Assembly (NCBI RefSeq): GCF_030269925.1
Contig: NC_085112.1
Span: forward strand, 8,247,501-8,311,500
DNA: 64,000 nt
Direction: 5' to 3'
From: Bombyx mori
Taxonomy: Eukaryota; Arthropoda; Insecta; Lepidoptera; Bombycidae
The translations under genes and the position numbers were made by a program. The stretch's first letter is position 1, and every line of letters starts with the position of its first letter. Below the pieces are notes generated by a model. That model had not been told where the DNA came from and did no database searches. It saw only the letters and a program-made list of their open reading frames with translations. Positions 22,512-35,055 of the stretch are shown here, one piece after another.

Positions 22512-22825
22512 ATTACATTTAGATCGGTGGACGAGCTCACAGCCCACCTGGTGTTAAGTGGTTACCGGAGCTCATAGGCATGTACAACATAAATGCCGTC
22601 ACCCACCTTGAGATATGAGTTTTAAGGTCTCAGTATAGTTACAACGGCTGTCCCACTCTTCAAACCGAAACGTATTACTGCTTCACGGCAGAAATAGGCG
22701 GGGTGGTGGTACCTACCCGTGCGGACTCACAACAGGTCCTACCACCAGTAATTACACAAATTATAATTTTGCGGGTTTTCTTTTTATTACACGATGTTAT
22801 TCCTTCACCGACTTAAATGTTTCTG
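22512..22825 (-). repeat. Bm1 SINE, near-complete body
   Basis: Well-preserved antisense copy: GAGCTCACAGCCCACCTGG, then the CTCAGTATAGTTACAACGGC block, up to the linker CACGATGTTATTCCTTCACC. The tRNA head is missing. Confidence 0.9.
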
Positions 22826-22990
22826 TGGCGGAGCAGTCATACATTCCCGTTTGAAAGGTGGAATAGATACATTGAAAAGGTTTTTAAGGTTAGATTGCAT
22901 TCATCTTGTGATGTTATTACAGGTCTTTGCGTTCTGGTAACTTAACACCGATTGGGCTGTGAGCTCCGTCACTTAACCAAATAAAAAAAT
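22826..22990 (+). repeat. Degenerate Bm1 fragment, inverted to its neighbour
   Basis: Sense-orientation remnant ending GGGCTGTGAGCTCCGTC before an AAATAAAAAAA tail, directly abutting the antisense copy. Confidence 0.55.
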
Positions 22991-23084
22991 ACCTACATAT
23001 AAAATAGTAAATTCTTATTATTAAGTTTCACAGATAACCTCATTATCAATCTGATGTTAGCTTGCTACTCTAACCTTACGCACA

Positions 23085-23205
23085 CATCGTTCCACTGTCC
23101 GATAGAAGGTTCAAGTTGCAAAGGACGTTTTAGCCTTGAAACGGACCCATAATTGCTTCACGGTAGACAACAGGCAGAATATTAGTACCCACCTACACAA
23201 TCATA
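23085..23205 (-). repeat. Degenerate Bm1 fragment
   Basis: Recognised only by the CCTTGAAACGGACCCATAAT, TGCTTCACGGTAGACAACAGG and ACCCACCTAC sequence. Confidence 0.45.
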
Positions 23206-24015
23206 GATAATACACATAAATTATTTATAGATAAGCAACTCAACAACTTAACAAAAATGTTTACGGGCGTCGGCCACTAGGTGGCTTCGCTTCGGTTAGT
23301 TGCTCATTGCTCCTGTAGATGGCAGTAAGATATTACCTGTCCTATATTTTATTTATAGTGAAGGATTTTGTAAATTTTCAAAAACCACAAATTGATAAAA
23401 TTTAATCAATTTGCCTATAACATAATATAAGGACTTGTATGATTTATTAATGTTTTATTTTCTGTGTTTAGTTATACAATAATTAAATTAAACTTTAACA
23501 GCATATACGTTTAGGGGTATTCGCTACAAGATGTCACTAGTTTCCATAATATTTTTTTTTTATATTTTTTATCGCAGTTTTATGGCCCTGTACCATGAGT
23601 AGAGAGTTGTTTGTCGTGTCTAATCGAAATCAGTTTCATGCATAGAAAACATTAAAACACTAGTACTTTTTCAAAATAATAACTAAATAATGCGCATACG
23701 TAAATGAGATGTTTGTTATATGTAGGTATATCTCAATAGATATACCTATATATCAATATATGAAATAATTCAGACTGAATAAACAATAAAATACTTAATT
23801 GCGTTTTCTGTAATATAATAAGAAAACAAGATTTAAAGCCCTTAATCTCCTTTTCAAATAATATTTTAAGCGGTATTATTATAGAAAGCAAAACTTAAGT
23901 ACTCTCTACCTACACTGAATGACAGACAGGTGAGTGATTACGTCTAAGATGTTTTTTTAAATAAAACGTTTTAAACACTAATGGTTTTTATTCAGATATA
24001 TATAAACCTGTAATA
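23206..24015. other. AT-rich intergenic DNA, nothing recognised
   Basis: No supported feature. Confidence 0.4.
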
Positions 24016-24017
24016 GC

Positions 24018-24240
24018 AATTACTAGTGGTAGGCTATTTTGAGTGGCCGCATGATTAGGCACCACCGCCTAGCCTTTACCTGCTGCGAAGCAGTGCCACA
24101 TTCTAAGAAAGATCAAGTAGCCGTTGTGCTATAGAACTGAGACCTAAAACTCGTGACTCTGGGTGGATGGCAGCATTTGCATTGTTGATGTCCATGGGCC
24201 CCGAAACCACTTAGCACCTGGCGGGCCATATAAATAAACC
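24018..24240 (+). repeat. Diverged Bm1 SINE body
   Basis: Sense orientation: TACTAGTGGTAGGC, TGCTGCGAAGCAGTG, ACCACTTAGCACCTGGCGGG. Heavily mutated. Confidence 0.65.
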
Positions 24241-25870
24241 GTGAAAAATAATTACAGCACAAAGTAAAGGTGAGAGTTAAAAAGAGGACTGTCTATTTGT
24301 TTGTAAAACGCACGTGTATGATAAACACGTCAAGCATAGGAACAACAAACACTAAACAAGTTTTCATGATTAACAGAACTCACAAATATATACATATTTC
24401 TAATAAATATTAAGGAGGAAATTAACAAAAAATATTCCATATCTTTACTCTCTTGGCAGTTTATCAGTGGTTGAAACAATACTGATAGAATGATTATTCT
24501 TCCATTATAACAGCATACACAATAGAAACAAATTTAAAAAAAAGGTGTTAAGGTCACACGTGTATAATTAATAAAAACAAATCCCCTTTCCCATTTTATT
24601 ACGTTTTTGATTAGTCATTAGGTTTCACCTGGTTCCTTTCACCACCCCTATTGTTTGTATAAGCAGTTTTGGTAATGAAATTTTAAAGTGCAATTTTTGT
24701 GTAGAATTCACACATTGTTTTCCACTTGAAGAGATCAGGAAGGATCGTTTACATACTTTTAAGATAACGTTTATGGGCTAGAAAATGTGAAATCTTTGTA
24801 TGGCTGTGTATATCTTTGTATGTTGAATGCGATATACCGTATGTACAGCTGTGGTTAAAATACCTTATTTATCTATTCCGTATTAAAATCACTTTGTAAT
24901 GAATCTCCAGCAAGTAAAGATTTAAAATAAATCATTTGAAATTGCTTTTTTACTAACCATAACAGGGCGCAGCAGATTTTTTTTGAGTTTCAAATGCACA
25001 CGAGTTCTTTTTATTCCTTTTATTAAAATGTGTGTTTAGTAAATGTTTTATTATTGTGATATAACTGTAGCTCCAGATTCGTTAATTTTAATTTTATAAA
25101 TGATTTCAGAATACTGGGAGTAATTTGTATTGAAAATCCTTTTTAAATCACTTTCTTATTTTCTTTTAGCTCATTTTGTGTTACCTAATTGTTATTACAG
25201 ATCATTATTGATCGATTTAAAGTTTCAAAATGTACTTTTTTCCGACATTTTGGTAGTGACGTCTAAATTTTTAATAGTAATTTATTATTGCAATTGATTT
25301 TAAATTATTCTAGGCTTTATCATACCTGTCATTCGTTGTTTTTATTGCCATTAGCAGCCACCGAGCGAAGATAAAATCATACGATTTGGTTTGAAAAAAG
25401 TCGTTATTAGGTAAAATCGGGAATTATACATAGTGCCTGAAAATGGATGCCGGCGGTGACTACGGTTACTAAACTTCAAAGGCGCTTTGAGCTCGACTGT
25501 CCATCAATACTAATAAATAAATCTCGGTCTGTTCGGTACTGTTTATTCCCTTAGATCAAAAGTATCTACATTCAACGTAATTATTCTACTATCAAACTTA
25601 TAAATATGATCATAAATGTTTTGAAACTAGCGAAGTGAAACTATTCTAACAGAAATAGACAGAGTGCTGAAATATACGAAAATAGTATAGTATTATCAAA
25701 ATCAAGCGTATGCTGCATAGCATATATATGGAAAGGTTTATTCATTTATTTATACCAGGTTTAATCTAGATAGATATTTTACTATTGCATGTTCGTCCCA
25801 CGTAATGTTTCGTTTGGAATTTACTGTTCCAGCCATAGAGTTTTCATTAAAGCTACAATTTTAAATTTTT
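24241..25870. other. AT-rich intergenic DNA
   Basis: No supported gene. A faint sense Bm1 trace at about 25437-25530 (TGAAAATGGATGCCGGCGGT and GCGCTTTGAGCTCGAC) is too eroded to delimit. Confidence 0.4.
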
Positions 25871-26137
25871 GAAGTGAAACTCTTTTTTAGGCGCGTTGAG
25901 AGTAAACATTTAAATCGCGACAGGTTCGTTACGGCTAGAGAGAAAAGATACAATTTAGAAGAGCGAGAGTGAGAAAATAGATAGAGCGTCTCGTTACTCG
26001 ACCGAGAGAAAGAAAGAACAAAACGAGCTAGATTATTTTTCTTATACACAGCATTCCCCATTACAAGATAAATTTCATTCAAGAATGAAAGATGAAGAAA
26101 ATCACAATAATACACACCGCAAAAGAAGTTTCACTTC
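25871..26137. mobile_element. MITE-like element with GAAGTGAAACT termini
   Basis: GAAGTGAAACTCTTTT at 25871 is mirrored by AAAAGAAGTTTCACTTC ending at 26137, giving a 267-bp unit with terminal inverted repeats of about 17 bp. The interior has no transposase. Superfamily unknown and target duplication not obvious. Confidence 0.5.
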
Positions 26138-26284
26138 TTTCAATTGCACAAAGTTGCACGCGCATCTTTTTTTTTAAGCAACGTAGTTTTTTAATGCAAA
26201 TGGAATTCATTAAATCTTACTAATAATGGTTTTAAGGGAAACATTGCATTAAAATCTACTTAATAGCAGTAGCTAATCGAGTTC

Positions 26285-26450
26285 ACTGACCTCATAAACT
26301 AAACGCCACCACCCACGTGGAGACATGATGTCGAAGTTTCTCACATGATATATTGCAGAGCAGCTGTTTCGTCCTTCAAAATAGAATGTATGACTGGTAG
26401 AATTTTTCGTGGTAGAAATAAACAGAATGATAATTTTTATTCACATCGAA
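26285..26450 (-). repeat. Degenerate Bm1 fragment
   Basis: CACTGACCTCATAAACTAAA, GCCACCACCCACGTGGAGAC and TTTCGTCCTTCAAAATAG preserve the order of the antisense Bm1 body. Confidence 0.5.
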
Positions 26451-26617
26451 TTTTTGCATACATCATTCAGAATCGAGCGTGGTGCAGCCTTACTAAAAAG
26501 ATTAGAAGGCAGACCAACTAATAAACTTTTTTTTTTAATCTTGTACCGATTCAGTATTATATCAGGAAATTCCAAACGTATATTTTGATTTTATCATCTT
26601 TGTTTTCCAAACTCACT

Positions 26618-26870
26618 GGTGTAATCACTTCACTGGTGGTTGGACCTCTTGTGAGTCCGCACGGGTAGACCATCACCCCACCTATTTCTGCCGTGAAGCA
26701 ATAATGCGTTTCGGCTTGAAGGATGGGGCAGCCGTTGTAACTATAATGAGACCTTAGAACTCATATCTCAATGTGGGTGGCGCATTTACGTTGTAGATGT
26801 CTATGGGCTCCAGTAAGCACTTAACACCAGGTGGGCTGTGAGCTCGTCCAACCATCTAATCAAAAGAAGA
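26618..26870 (+). repeat. Bm1 SINE, 5'-truncated
   Basis: Well-preserved sense body from CACTGGTGGTTGGACCTC to GGTGGGCTGTGAGCTCGTCC and an A/G-rich tail. Confidence 0.9.
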
Positions 26871-28885
26871 AGAAAAAAACAGCCGATCTTTATATGCTGC
26901 TGCCTTAAGAAATGATGTCGCGATTTCTAACATGATTAAATTCCTCCTTCAAAATAAAATGTATTAATGTTTAGTGGATATTTAAAAATAGATAGAATGA
27001 TAGTATTTATTCTGGATAACTCAAGCGTAATGCGCTATAATAAAAGTATTAGAAATTGAGCAAACTAGTTAATCCTTAACTGTCTGTTTTGAACCTTTTT
27101 ATACCAATTCAGTATTTATCATTCATTCATTCAGTATCAATTCAGGATTTAATCGCCTTTTCTTAACAACCAGTCTTTATGTGCTAATGGGTCAGAATTC
27201 TTACCTAGTGCCTTCAGCTCCATTTTGATTTTGGCATAAATTGACGCAGCAACAAACTCTTTTATAAATTCCTTAAAAGGTGTTTCATGTGACGGTTAAT
27301 CTAGAATTGGGTCACGACTGTCAATTTATACACGAAACAAAGAAAATGGACCTAACATTACGTCCGAGACGTCCAGTTATTCTCCTTAAGGAAGTTGTTG
27401 TGGGCGTGAGTCCTAAAATGATATGAAACATTTCCTCGCAGCTGGATGTGATTTATGAACGAATTTTTGTAGCGATCTGTAATATTTTGATATAACCAAG
27501 AAAGTCCAATAAACGATTCCAAACATTACGTTCCCAAGTACTCTTAATGAGAGTAAATTGGTGTCACACCTGTATCTTTTGAACTAGCATGTCGTGAGAA
27601 CCTAATTATTTTTCCAATTGAGTTCATTTCTTAATTACAAGCTTTAAACATGAAACGTTAATTAAACCTACGGATTTGGCTATGTTAATATACTTATATC
27701 CTTAAAACAAAACTAGACTTAAATTACTAATTGTTAGGAATTAGGTTCATATGAGGTCATCGTTATATTTTATACGTTCAATTAAGGCGGTTATTTTGAC
27801 GTGAGTTTTTTCATCGTTACCATGACGATGGTCAACTGAGAGAGTGCCTCGAATTTAGGTTATGAAATTATTACCCAGTGGCAATTTGCTTTGCTCTGTC
27901 AACATTATGCACAGCCTTTTTATAAATCCGTAGGGTACATTTTGTAGCATGTACTAAGTATTTATTCGTTGTTCTTTGAGGCTATTTTCGGATCATAATA
28001 TAAATTTAGGAGAAATGATGTACTTGTCAACGTCACAGTATGCAAAGCTTGGAAATAGTTGGTGGTTAACCGTGCACATGTTACGTGACATGTTTAGATG
28101 TGATTTCACAATTGTGTTACGTGCAATGTTGACATGTTTACATTTGACAACATACTCATAGGTAATTGAATTTACAAGTACATGAAAATTTAATGATTGC
28201 TCCAAATAACACTATAAACTGTTATAAATTTATTTATTATAATAAAAAGAACACAATATTCCTAACCTAAAAGTACATGTTATTATCCGCAACATGCTTC
28301 GTCAAAAAGTACAAAACTTACTTTCAGCTGCAAGTGTCGTCATCTTATATCGTCAACTGTTATAATGTATTAATAGTTCTTATAAATTATTAAATGTTTA
28401 GAAATTAAAACAGTAAAGCTTTTAAAAGTAATTGTGTAATATTGAGAGTTTTCAATGGAGCTTTGTTCTTAGAAATAATTAATACGTGCGACAAAAGCGT
28501 AAAAGTCTGACACCTAAATGACGAAAACGATTAATAACGGGTTCGATGTCTTCTAGTTGATTTACGGTCACAATCCATTTTGACACTGGTATGATAATTA
28601 CGTTAAGGTCCATTTTGGCATCAACGCTCTTTAATACTCTTCCAAAGTGAGTATAATTACTGTTTTTTCGTTGGTTTTTGTAAGTTATAGACATGATTAA
28701 TCTTTTTTTACAGCTTAAGTTCACGCGTATTGTCATTATATTACTACCGACGCGACGTTTCAATTTTCACGTCCGTAAGTAATCACGAAAACTGTAAAGT
28801 AGGTATTTGAAATGTCATAATAACATAATGTGAATAAAAAAACTGAGATTGTACCGTAAATATAAGTTTTTAATTTTTTTATTGC
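26871..28885. other. AT-rich intergenic DNA
   Basis: No firm gene. A 94-codon minus-strand frame (28479-28763) has a moderately protein-like second half (VNQLEDIEPVINRFRHLGVR) but no known domain and no obvious splice partners. Left unassigned. Confidence 0.35.
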
Positions 28886-28889
28886 TTAT

Positions 28890-29122
28890 ATAGGTGGACG
28901 AGCTCACAGCCCACCTGGTATTAAGTGGTTAATGGAGCCCATAGACATCTTCAACGTAAATGCGCCACCCACCTTGCGATATAAGTTCTAAGGTCTCGAG
29001 TATAGTTACAACGGCTGCCCCACCCTTCCGAAAACCGAAACGCATTACTGCTTCACGGCAGAAATAGGCAGGGTGGTGGTACCTACCCGCGCAGACTCAC
29101 CAGAGGTCCTACCACCAGTACA
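28890..29122 (-). repeat. Bm1 SINE, 5'-truncated
   Basis: Well-preserved antisense body, GGTGGACGAGCTCACAGCCC to GAGGTCCTACCACCAGTA, preceded by its T-rich (reverse A) tail. Confidence 0.9.
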
Positions 29123-29392
29123 AACGTAGCGTTTAATTGTTTAAAAAATATGTTTTCTTTAAAACATTGTATAGCCTTTTGCTCTCAAACGAATATCGGA
29201 TACATTGTATTGGCTTTTAAATTAGTTTAAGTATTCATTAACTCAACACAACAAAAATTGTTTAAAGCGGTAAACGTCTTAGTTGTGATACATTGGTCAA
29301 GAGATTCCAGTCGAGGAAGGTTGGATATTAAATCGTTGATAATAAGGAACGTGATCGTGTGAGTATCTTCTATGTATCGTTCGATTTAGTCT

Positions 29393-29745
29393 TAAGTAAT
29401 CTTATACATATAAATAAAATTAGAGTGTCTGTTTGTAGTATTAAAATAACCGCTTTTTACTACATGCATATGAATACATACACCAAAATATTTTTTTTTA
29501 CAATTTTTGTCTGTCTGTCTGTTCCGGCTAATCTCTGGAACGACTGGACCGATTTTGACGAGACTTTCACTGATAGGTAGCTGATGATATAAGGAGTAAC
29601 TTAGGCTTACTTTTTTTAGACTAGCTTCGCTCCGCGGCTTCACCCGCGTTACGACAATAACCGTGGGTAACGTTGCGAGACTCAGCTATCAATAATAAAA
29701 TTTAATGTTTCCGAAGCGAAGCGAGGGCGGGTAGCTAGTTTAAAG
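29393..29745 (-). repeat. Repeat family Y, inverted copy
   Basis: Reverse complement of the unit at 12714-13075, including the TTTGTCTGTCTGTCTGTTCC block and the terminal GAAGCGAAGCGAGGGCGGGT. Confidence 0.75.
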
Positions 29746-30289
29746 TAAAACTGAAGCGTTTCGAAGCTACTTTCATTGTTTACAACGAGCGTGTAAGATG
29801 TTTTGCCACTGGCAGGCTCTGTTGTAGTCACGGTGCTCTGTGTTACTTGTTTTAACTGCTGCAACATAATTTAGGAAAATCGTCAGGTGTTTCGGTATAT
29901 AAAAAAAAATGAAAATAAAATAAGAGGTCACTAAATAAGGTACTGTAATGAAAACCAGCTATTCTTAGATCTGATTTTATCTGTACTTTTGTTTCTTTTT
30001 TTTGCGTACATCTCCGGAAACACTGAACGGACTTACATGCAGTTTTCACAGGCAATTGCTTTAACTTTTTTTTAATTTAAACAAGCAGTTGGGTAATATG
30101 GTTATGATTTAAGAAAAAAGTTCTTTTTATACTGTTAGATGTTTGAATTACGTAGCAAAATTGTTGTTAATCATATGGAAATAACTCCATTTTTCTGTTA
30201 CGTTTTCCGTCCTGAACCATAGAACCGATTTGCCATTAACTTAATTCTTATAAAAGGCGACTAAATAAGAGTGCCATAATAAAAAAAAA
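29746..30289. other. AT-rich intergenic DNA, nothing recognised
   Basis: No supported feature. Confidence 0.35.
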
Positions 30290-30765
30290 TTAATTCAGTA
30301 ATTTGAGGGGACTTTTTGGCGGGAACGCGAGGAGTGAAGTTGTGTGATTTGTTTTATTTTCTTTATTCTATTTAGTGTTTCCTTAGATTTAAATGTGTAA
30401 TAACGGTGGTTTATTAACTGTTTAATATCTGTGACAATGCACAAATGTGGGAAAATGCAACAAAGCCGCTGGACGTAACTTCTCGGGATCCACCAAAAAG
30501 TCCACTGAAAAAATTACAGTTAATTTACTTAAAATTACTAAGTTACTGAGATTATATTTCATCCCATATCATCTCATCTCATTTCATTTCATGCCATTTT
30601 TCATATATTAATCAACTTAATTTCATTTCATAGTATCATATTTCATAAAACAAAAAATATATATAAAAGATTACGCTGTATGGTATGATACCTTAGCCTT
30701 TCCATTTGGAAAAATAAAACTACTACTACTCAGTAATTTGACAGCTGTCACGTATGATTGTTTCA
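30290..30765 (+). repeat. Possible LINE-derived fragment with TCAT-rich stretch
   Basis: TTTGGCGGGAACGCGAGGAG is followed after ~130 bp by a short coding-like piece (NKAAGRNFSGSTKKSTEK after a Cys-rich start with a one-base slip). A TCAT-rich tract (30553-30605) and a TACTACTACT tail follow. This looks like a 5' end fragment of a LINE ORF1, but the match is from memory of the pattern only. Confidence 0.3.
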
Positions 30766-31330
30766 GTCTTTAAAAATGGCTCGTTAGATAAAAATAAAAT
30801 AGCACTGTCATTATAAGAAATGAGAAACTTATTGTGAAACCGCTTGCAAACTTCGCGGAATTCGTTACGGGAACATAATAAGTCTTCTTGTCACCGAAAT
30901 AGGACGATATCGGTCGACATTTGTTTTCAGCTCGAAGGTATCTCCTGCCACATCGCGCATGACACAATCGATTTCTTGCAGCAACGATTTATAGAACAAA
31001 TCATCCCATAGAAATTCTGATAACTGACCATCAAGACTAGGCGGTTTAACGTCGTACGATTTCTTTCCTTCCTTCGGTCCTTGTGAAATTTCCGGCTTAT
31101 GCGAATAAATCATAAACAATCCTTGACCTCCAGGTCGATTTCCAATGCGACATCGGTGAGATACAGTGACATCCTTGAAAAAAATTCATTAAAATTTTCA
31201 CGAAAATCGGAATTCAGAAATGGTCATGCAAACCACGATGCCCATTTGCGGGATATTGGATTCAATAATATTCGGAACATTTTACAGCGCAAACAAAATA
31301 TCCAATTCGCTGAAAAATACGTGTTATTAT
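30766..31330 (-). pseudogene. Unidentified decayed coding region
   Basis: On the minus strand, protein-like stretches run through several frames: NSDFRENFNEFF and LYLTDVALEIDLEVKD in one, RIGNRPGGQGLFMIYSHKPE then a LWDDLFYKSLLQEIDCVMRD segment in another, and YFGDKKTYYVPVTNSAKF in the third. The composition is unlike neighbouring AT-rich noise. The frame changes suggest a pseudogene or several spliced exons. I do not recognise the family. Confidence 0.3.
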
Positions 31331-31604
31331 TTTTAAAGGAATTAGCACTCTTATTGGGACATGCTATATTATTATTTAACATATTCGAAATGCCTCAAAA
31401 TATGTTTAACTTAATGCGTTGATGTTAGGATATTGAAGGTACATTAAAAATCTATTAGTAATTTAAAAAAATATGCAAACAAACAGATAATTTCAAAGCT
31501 CAAGCGTTCAATCTGTCGTGTCATTATTTCATGCCTTATTTGTCTCGATAGTATTTATTATTAACAAGTGAAGTTGTTTTATTGGCTGTGAGAATGAAGA
31601 TAAA

Positions 31605-31830
31605 GACATTTTACTTCACATCCTCTATCTTCTTCATCGTTCCCTTACTGCTGAGGATCGTGACCACGTGTGACTTTCCTCTATAGTGTTCGGTCATGCG
31701 TAGCATGGACAGCATAGTATAGACTACCACTAACCGCTTTCCTAACCAGATCCGACCATCTAGCTGATGTTCTGCCCACGGCGCGATTGCCTCCAATCTT
31801 GAAATAAGGCCAAACTTCAAATGATTTCAT
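31605..31830 (-). pseudogene. LINE polymerase C-terminal tail
   Basis: On the minus strand one frame reads FKIGGNRAVGRTSARWSDLV, then RKAVSGS, then HDRTL, a stop and RKVTRGHDPQQ. This is a damaged GR..ARW.DDL....G..W ... HDPQ tail of an RTE-like moth LINE. Confidence 0.55.
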
Positions 31831-32009
31831 ATTGTAATTATATCAACTAATGTTTACCGTATCATGTTTATTCGATTCCACAAGTTTTCATGTTCTCCAT
31901 AATATTTCTTTATTAGGTAAAAAAAATAGCTGAATTTCAGTAAATATAACAAACCAAAGCTAGGTTTTTTCAAATTATTTTCATATTTAGTTTTTATTTG
32001 GGGTAGGGC

Positions 32010-32165
32010 GTTTCGTAGGTCTGCATAAATAGACACCACCACCCTGCTTTTTATGCCGGAAAACTATAATGCGTTCCAGTTTGAAATAAGGTAGTTAGTT
32101 GTATTTAAGTTGTTGATGTCTCCAGGCTCCAGTAAACCTTCAACACTAAGGCGAGCGTGAGCTAG
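32010..32165 (+). repeat. Diverged Bm1 fragment
   Basis: Recognised by CACCACCACCCTGCTTTTTA, TAATGCGTTCCAGTTTGAA and a degenerate 3' end. Confidence 0.6.
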
Positions 32166-35055
32166 TACATAGTAGAATTAGCTATTGATGTTCTTTGAAA
32201 GGAAAGTTATTAAATTATAACTTATATGGTTTTACAATTGCATTATTATATTGCATATGTACATCATAGCTTCGAACAAATGGAGTGCCGCCAAGAAAAT
32301 TTAATATAAGCGATGACGCCTTTTTGTTTGAGACTTGCACGTGCTCTTTATACACGTGATGTATGTACGTACGTTTGTAAGTTTTATTATCGGATTTCAT
32401 CATTTCTTGAAATACTCTGCGCAATGAAGAAATGTAAAATCTAGTTGTTCGTAATCGTAATACCTAAAACTCCCAAAGTCAAAGTTTAGTCTATTATTAA
32501 CTATATGTAGTTTTACTATCCAAAAAAATTGTAATACTGAATTACGTATTTCACAAAGAGTTTACCTTTTAGACCTCATTCACTTACGCATTTGTACTAA
32601 AGTGCTATCTGCGGGTAATATAACGTGCTCTCCGCTCAAGCGTATCGACAGAAACAATGTAATGGGTAATGGGTATCCACTTATCGTCGCGATGGTGACA
32701 CATAAATTGTGAGTGATATGGGTCGAACACAATAAGGTACAATGACCAAATGTTAAAGGGGAAAGAGAGAGGTAAAATGGTCCTTAAAAAGTAAAAACAT
32801 TCTCGAAGTAGTATAAAGTATGTATGACTTTTAACGATACGTGACCAGGGATTAAATTAACATTTCATTTTCGGGTAATGCGTCATTATTATAATTTTCG
32901 CAGAACAGCTTAAGCCGGTCTAAAAAACAAGGTTGGTTTAATGGGAAATACGACGGAAAAGTTTTAATTCATAAGTTGAGAACATTTTTTTTCTGGTGAA
33001 GCTTTAAAGTACCCTCTAGTTCCCACTTTCGAAAGTCTATCGAGGTTAACATGCCATGGACCGGGGTAGGGATTTTATAAAACGGGTTTTTATCGTTCTT
33101 GGAAAATTCTTGTAATGGTACCTCAAATTCATCTAAAATATAAGGAAACTTGAGAAGATGAAGTTGGTACAACGTGTTTTTAGGTTGCAGCAACTTTGGC
33201 CTACGATTATACAACCACCGCCTATTTAACGTTGGTACATAGCAATCAGATCAATAAGAACTCTCAAAGTTATAATTTAAAATTATTATTATCAATAATG
33301 AAGTGCAAAAATTTAATTACAAATCGTGATTATTCAGCGCTTTAACCGTAGGATCGATAGTACCAAAGATAGCCTTCAGCGATTAAGAACGGCATTTCAT
33401 AAGATAAACTTTTTTGCATAGTTAACTCAACACGGAAAGGCTTAAACAATACACTAAGACGACAATGTTGGAAAATACATTTTTTTTAATCCAAATTAAT
33501 TTTTTTTTACTTATTTTTATAAGTTTATTTGGTTTGTGATATTGTTTTAAATTAACATAAAATATTTGAATTATTCACGAGTATATTAGGTATAGATGAG
33601 ACAAACCTTTAAAAGCGAAACGAAAATCGAACGAAATTTATTCCACGGTCCTAAAATTGTAGTATACGTGTTTCTGAATATCGGACGAGTTTCCTCGCCG
33701 GTCTGCATTAACATTAAACTTCGATACAAACAGATTAGCGTAACCTTGTACATGGTATAAAAAGATCATTCCCGAAACCGAAACAAGAATAAACCATTCT
33801 TTCCTAAAATGAGTGAACACCATATTTAAAGCTAATTAAAAATTCTTTGATTTTTTTACTAGAGCCTACCGTTTTGCTTACGGTAGCAATTTTAGCACCC
33901 CGTAAAAAATTAACAAGTATCCATTAGTGTAGAACAAAAGTTTATCTACAAACAAATTACTTACATGGCTATTGTGTTGCGAATAACGAACGTGGAAATC
34001 GAAGCGAGGGAATGGGTTTTATTCGTCCGTGGCTTTAAAAGGTAGAAGGAAAAAAGTAGTCTGGTCGTAACGGTCTAAGTAGATTAAGCATGTCCAAGAG
34101 CTTGGGAATATTTTAATTGATCTTCTAGACATACTGAATACTACTTGGTGTTGAGTAATCACTATTGCTGGTTTACTTTAGCAATATCAGATGATTTTGT
34201 CTAAGCTAAATATGAAGACAACTTTGAATAAAAAAAACACATTTTAGTCTAGGAGGTCTAGTAGTCTTTTTTTTTAGTCTACCTGTGAAAGGTCAATTAT
34301 AAAAACAATTATATATACAGAATAGCACTGTTTTTAAACAGTACATTGAACATTCTAGAGGTACAACTGTACAACCACATAAAATTGCAATGAAGTAGCG
34401 TTACGTCATTTAAAGTATTTGGTCAAGTTTAATTTGATGGCCAACTAACTGCTGAGGATTAAGCTGCTTCATTAATAACTTTCCTTTATTGCTGTTTGTA
34501 AAAAGTTAAGAAATCTTCTCGAAAGACGTTGGTAGCGCAAACAATTTATGAAGGTTAAAAGGTCCATAAAACTCGTCTCCTTTATGATATTGCCATTGAC
34601 TCCCCGAGGCTCGAACTCCCATCCGGTCCGTTGAGCCATTTGAAAACACGTATATTTACTACCTTTTTCCCAAATTTCAATTTCCGTAGAACATTTTGGC
34701 GCGGTTTTTCTAATTCTCGTTGAACTCTGGACCGGAAATAAACTAGTGATTTTTGTTTGAAACCCATTTGACCGGTTCACTTTTCATTGTTATTTAGCGT
34801 GAGTGGCCTATTCGGATTTATAGCTATGTACATATTTGGTTTTCCTTAAAGTCAGACTTCGAAAGAAGAATAGTTTAAGTACTCTTTTTGAGATCAAATT
34901 TCAATGTGTCAGTATTACTGCCAAGACGTTGTTTCAGTCAGGGTGGGTTTCCTTGCAGCAAGCAATTCAATTAAACCAGTGAGGAAGCTCAAATACGCGA
35001 CCCTCTCAACTAGGTAGGAAAAAAATGTTGGTTTTGAATATTACCTCAGCTTTTT
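32166..35055. other. AT-rich DNA with unassigned minus-strand frames
   Basis: No recognised gene. Minus-strand frames at 32215-32424, 32969-33230, 33638-33823 and 34472-34780 look more protein-like than usual; the third starts with Met and a hydrophobic segment (WFILVSVSGMIFLYHVQGYA). They could be exons of an unknown minus-strand gene or old element pieces. Not called as genes. Confidence 0.3.
34603..34640 (-). repeat. tRNA-derived A/B-box pair, compact
   Basis: On the minus strand TGGCTCAACGG (A-box consensus) is followed only 11 nt later by GTTCGAGCC (B box). The spacing is too short for a tRNA, so this is probably a deleted SINE head. Confidence 0.4.

Noticed and set aside
30932..31000. 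Small heat-shock protein start (FELKTNVDRYRP resembling the alpha-crystallin entry)
   Set aside because: The similarity covers only about 15 residues and what follows does not continue as an alpha-crystallin domain.
31099..31422. 107-codon plus-strand frame
   Set aside because: More likely the antisense shadow of the protein-like minus-strand stretches at 30766-31330.
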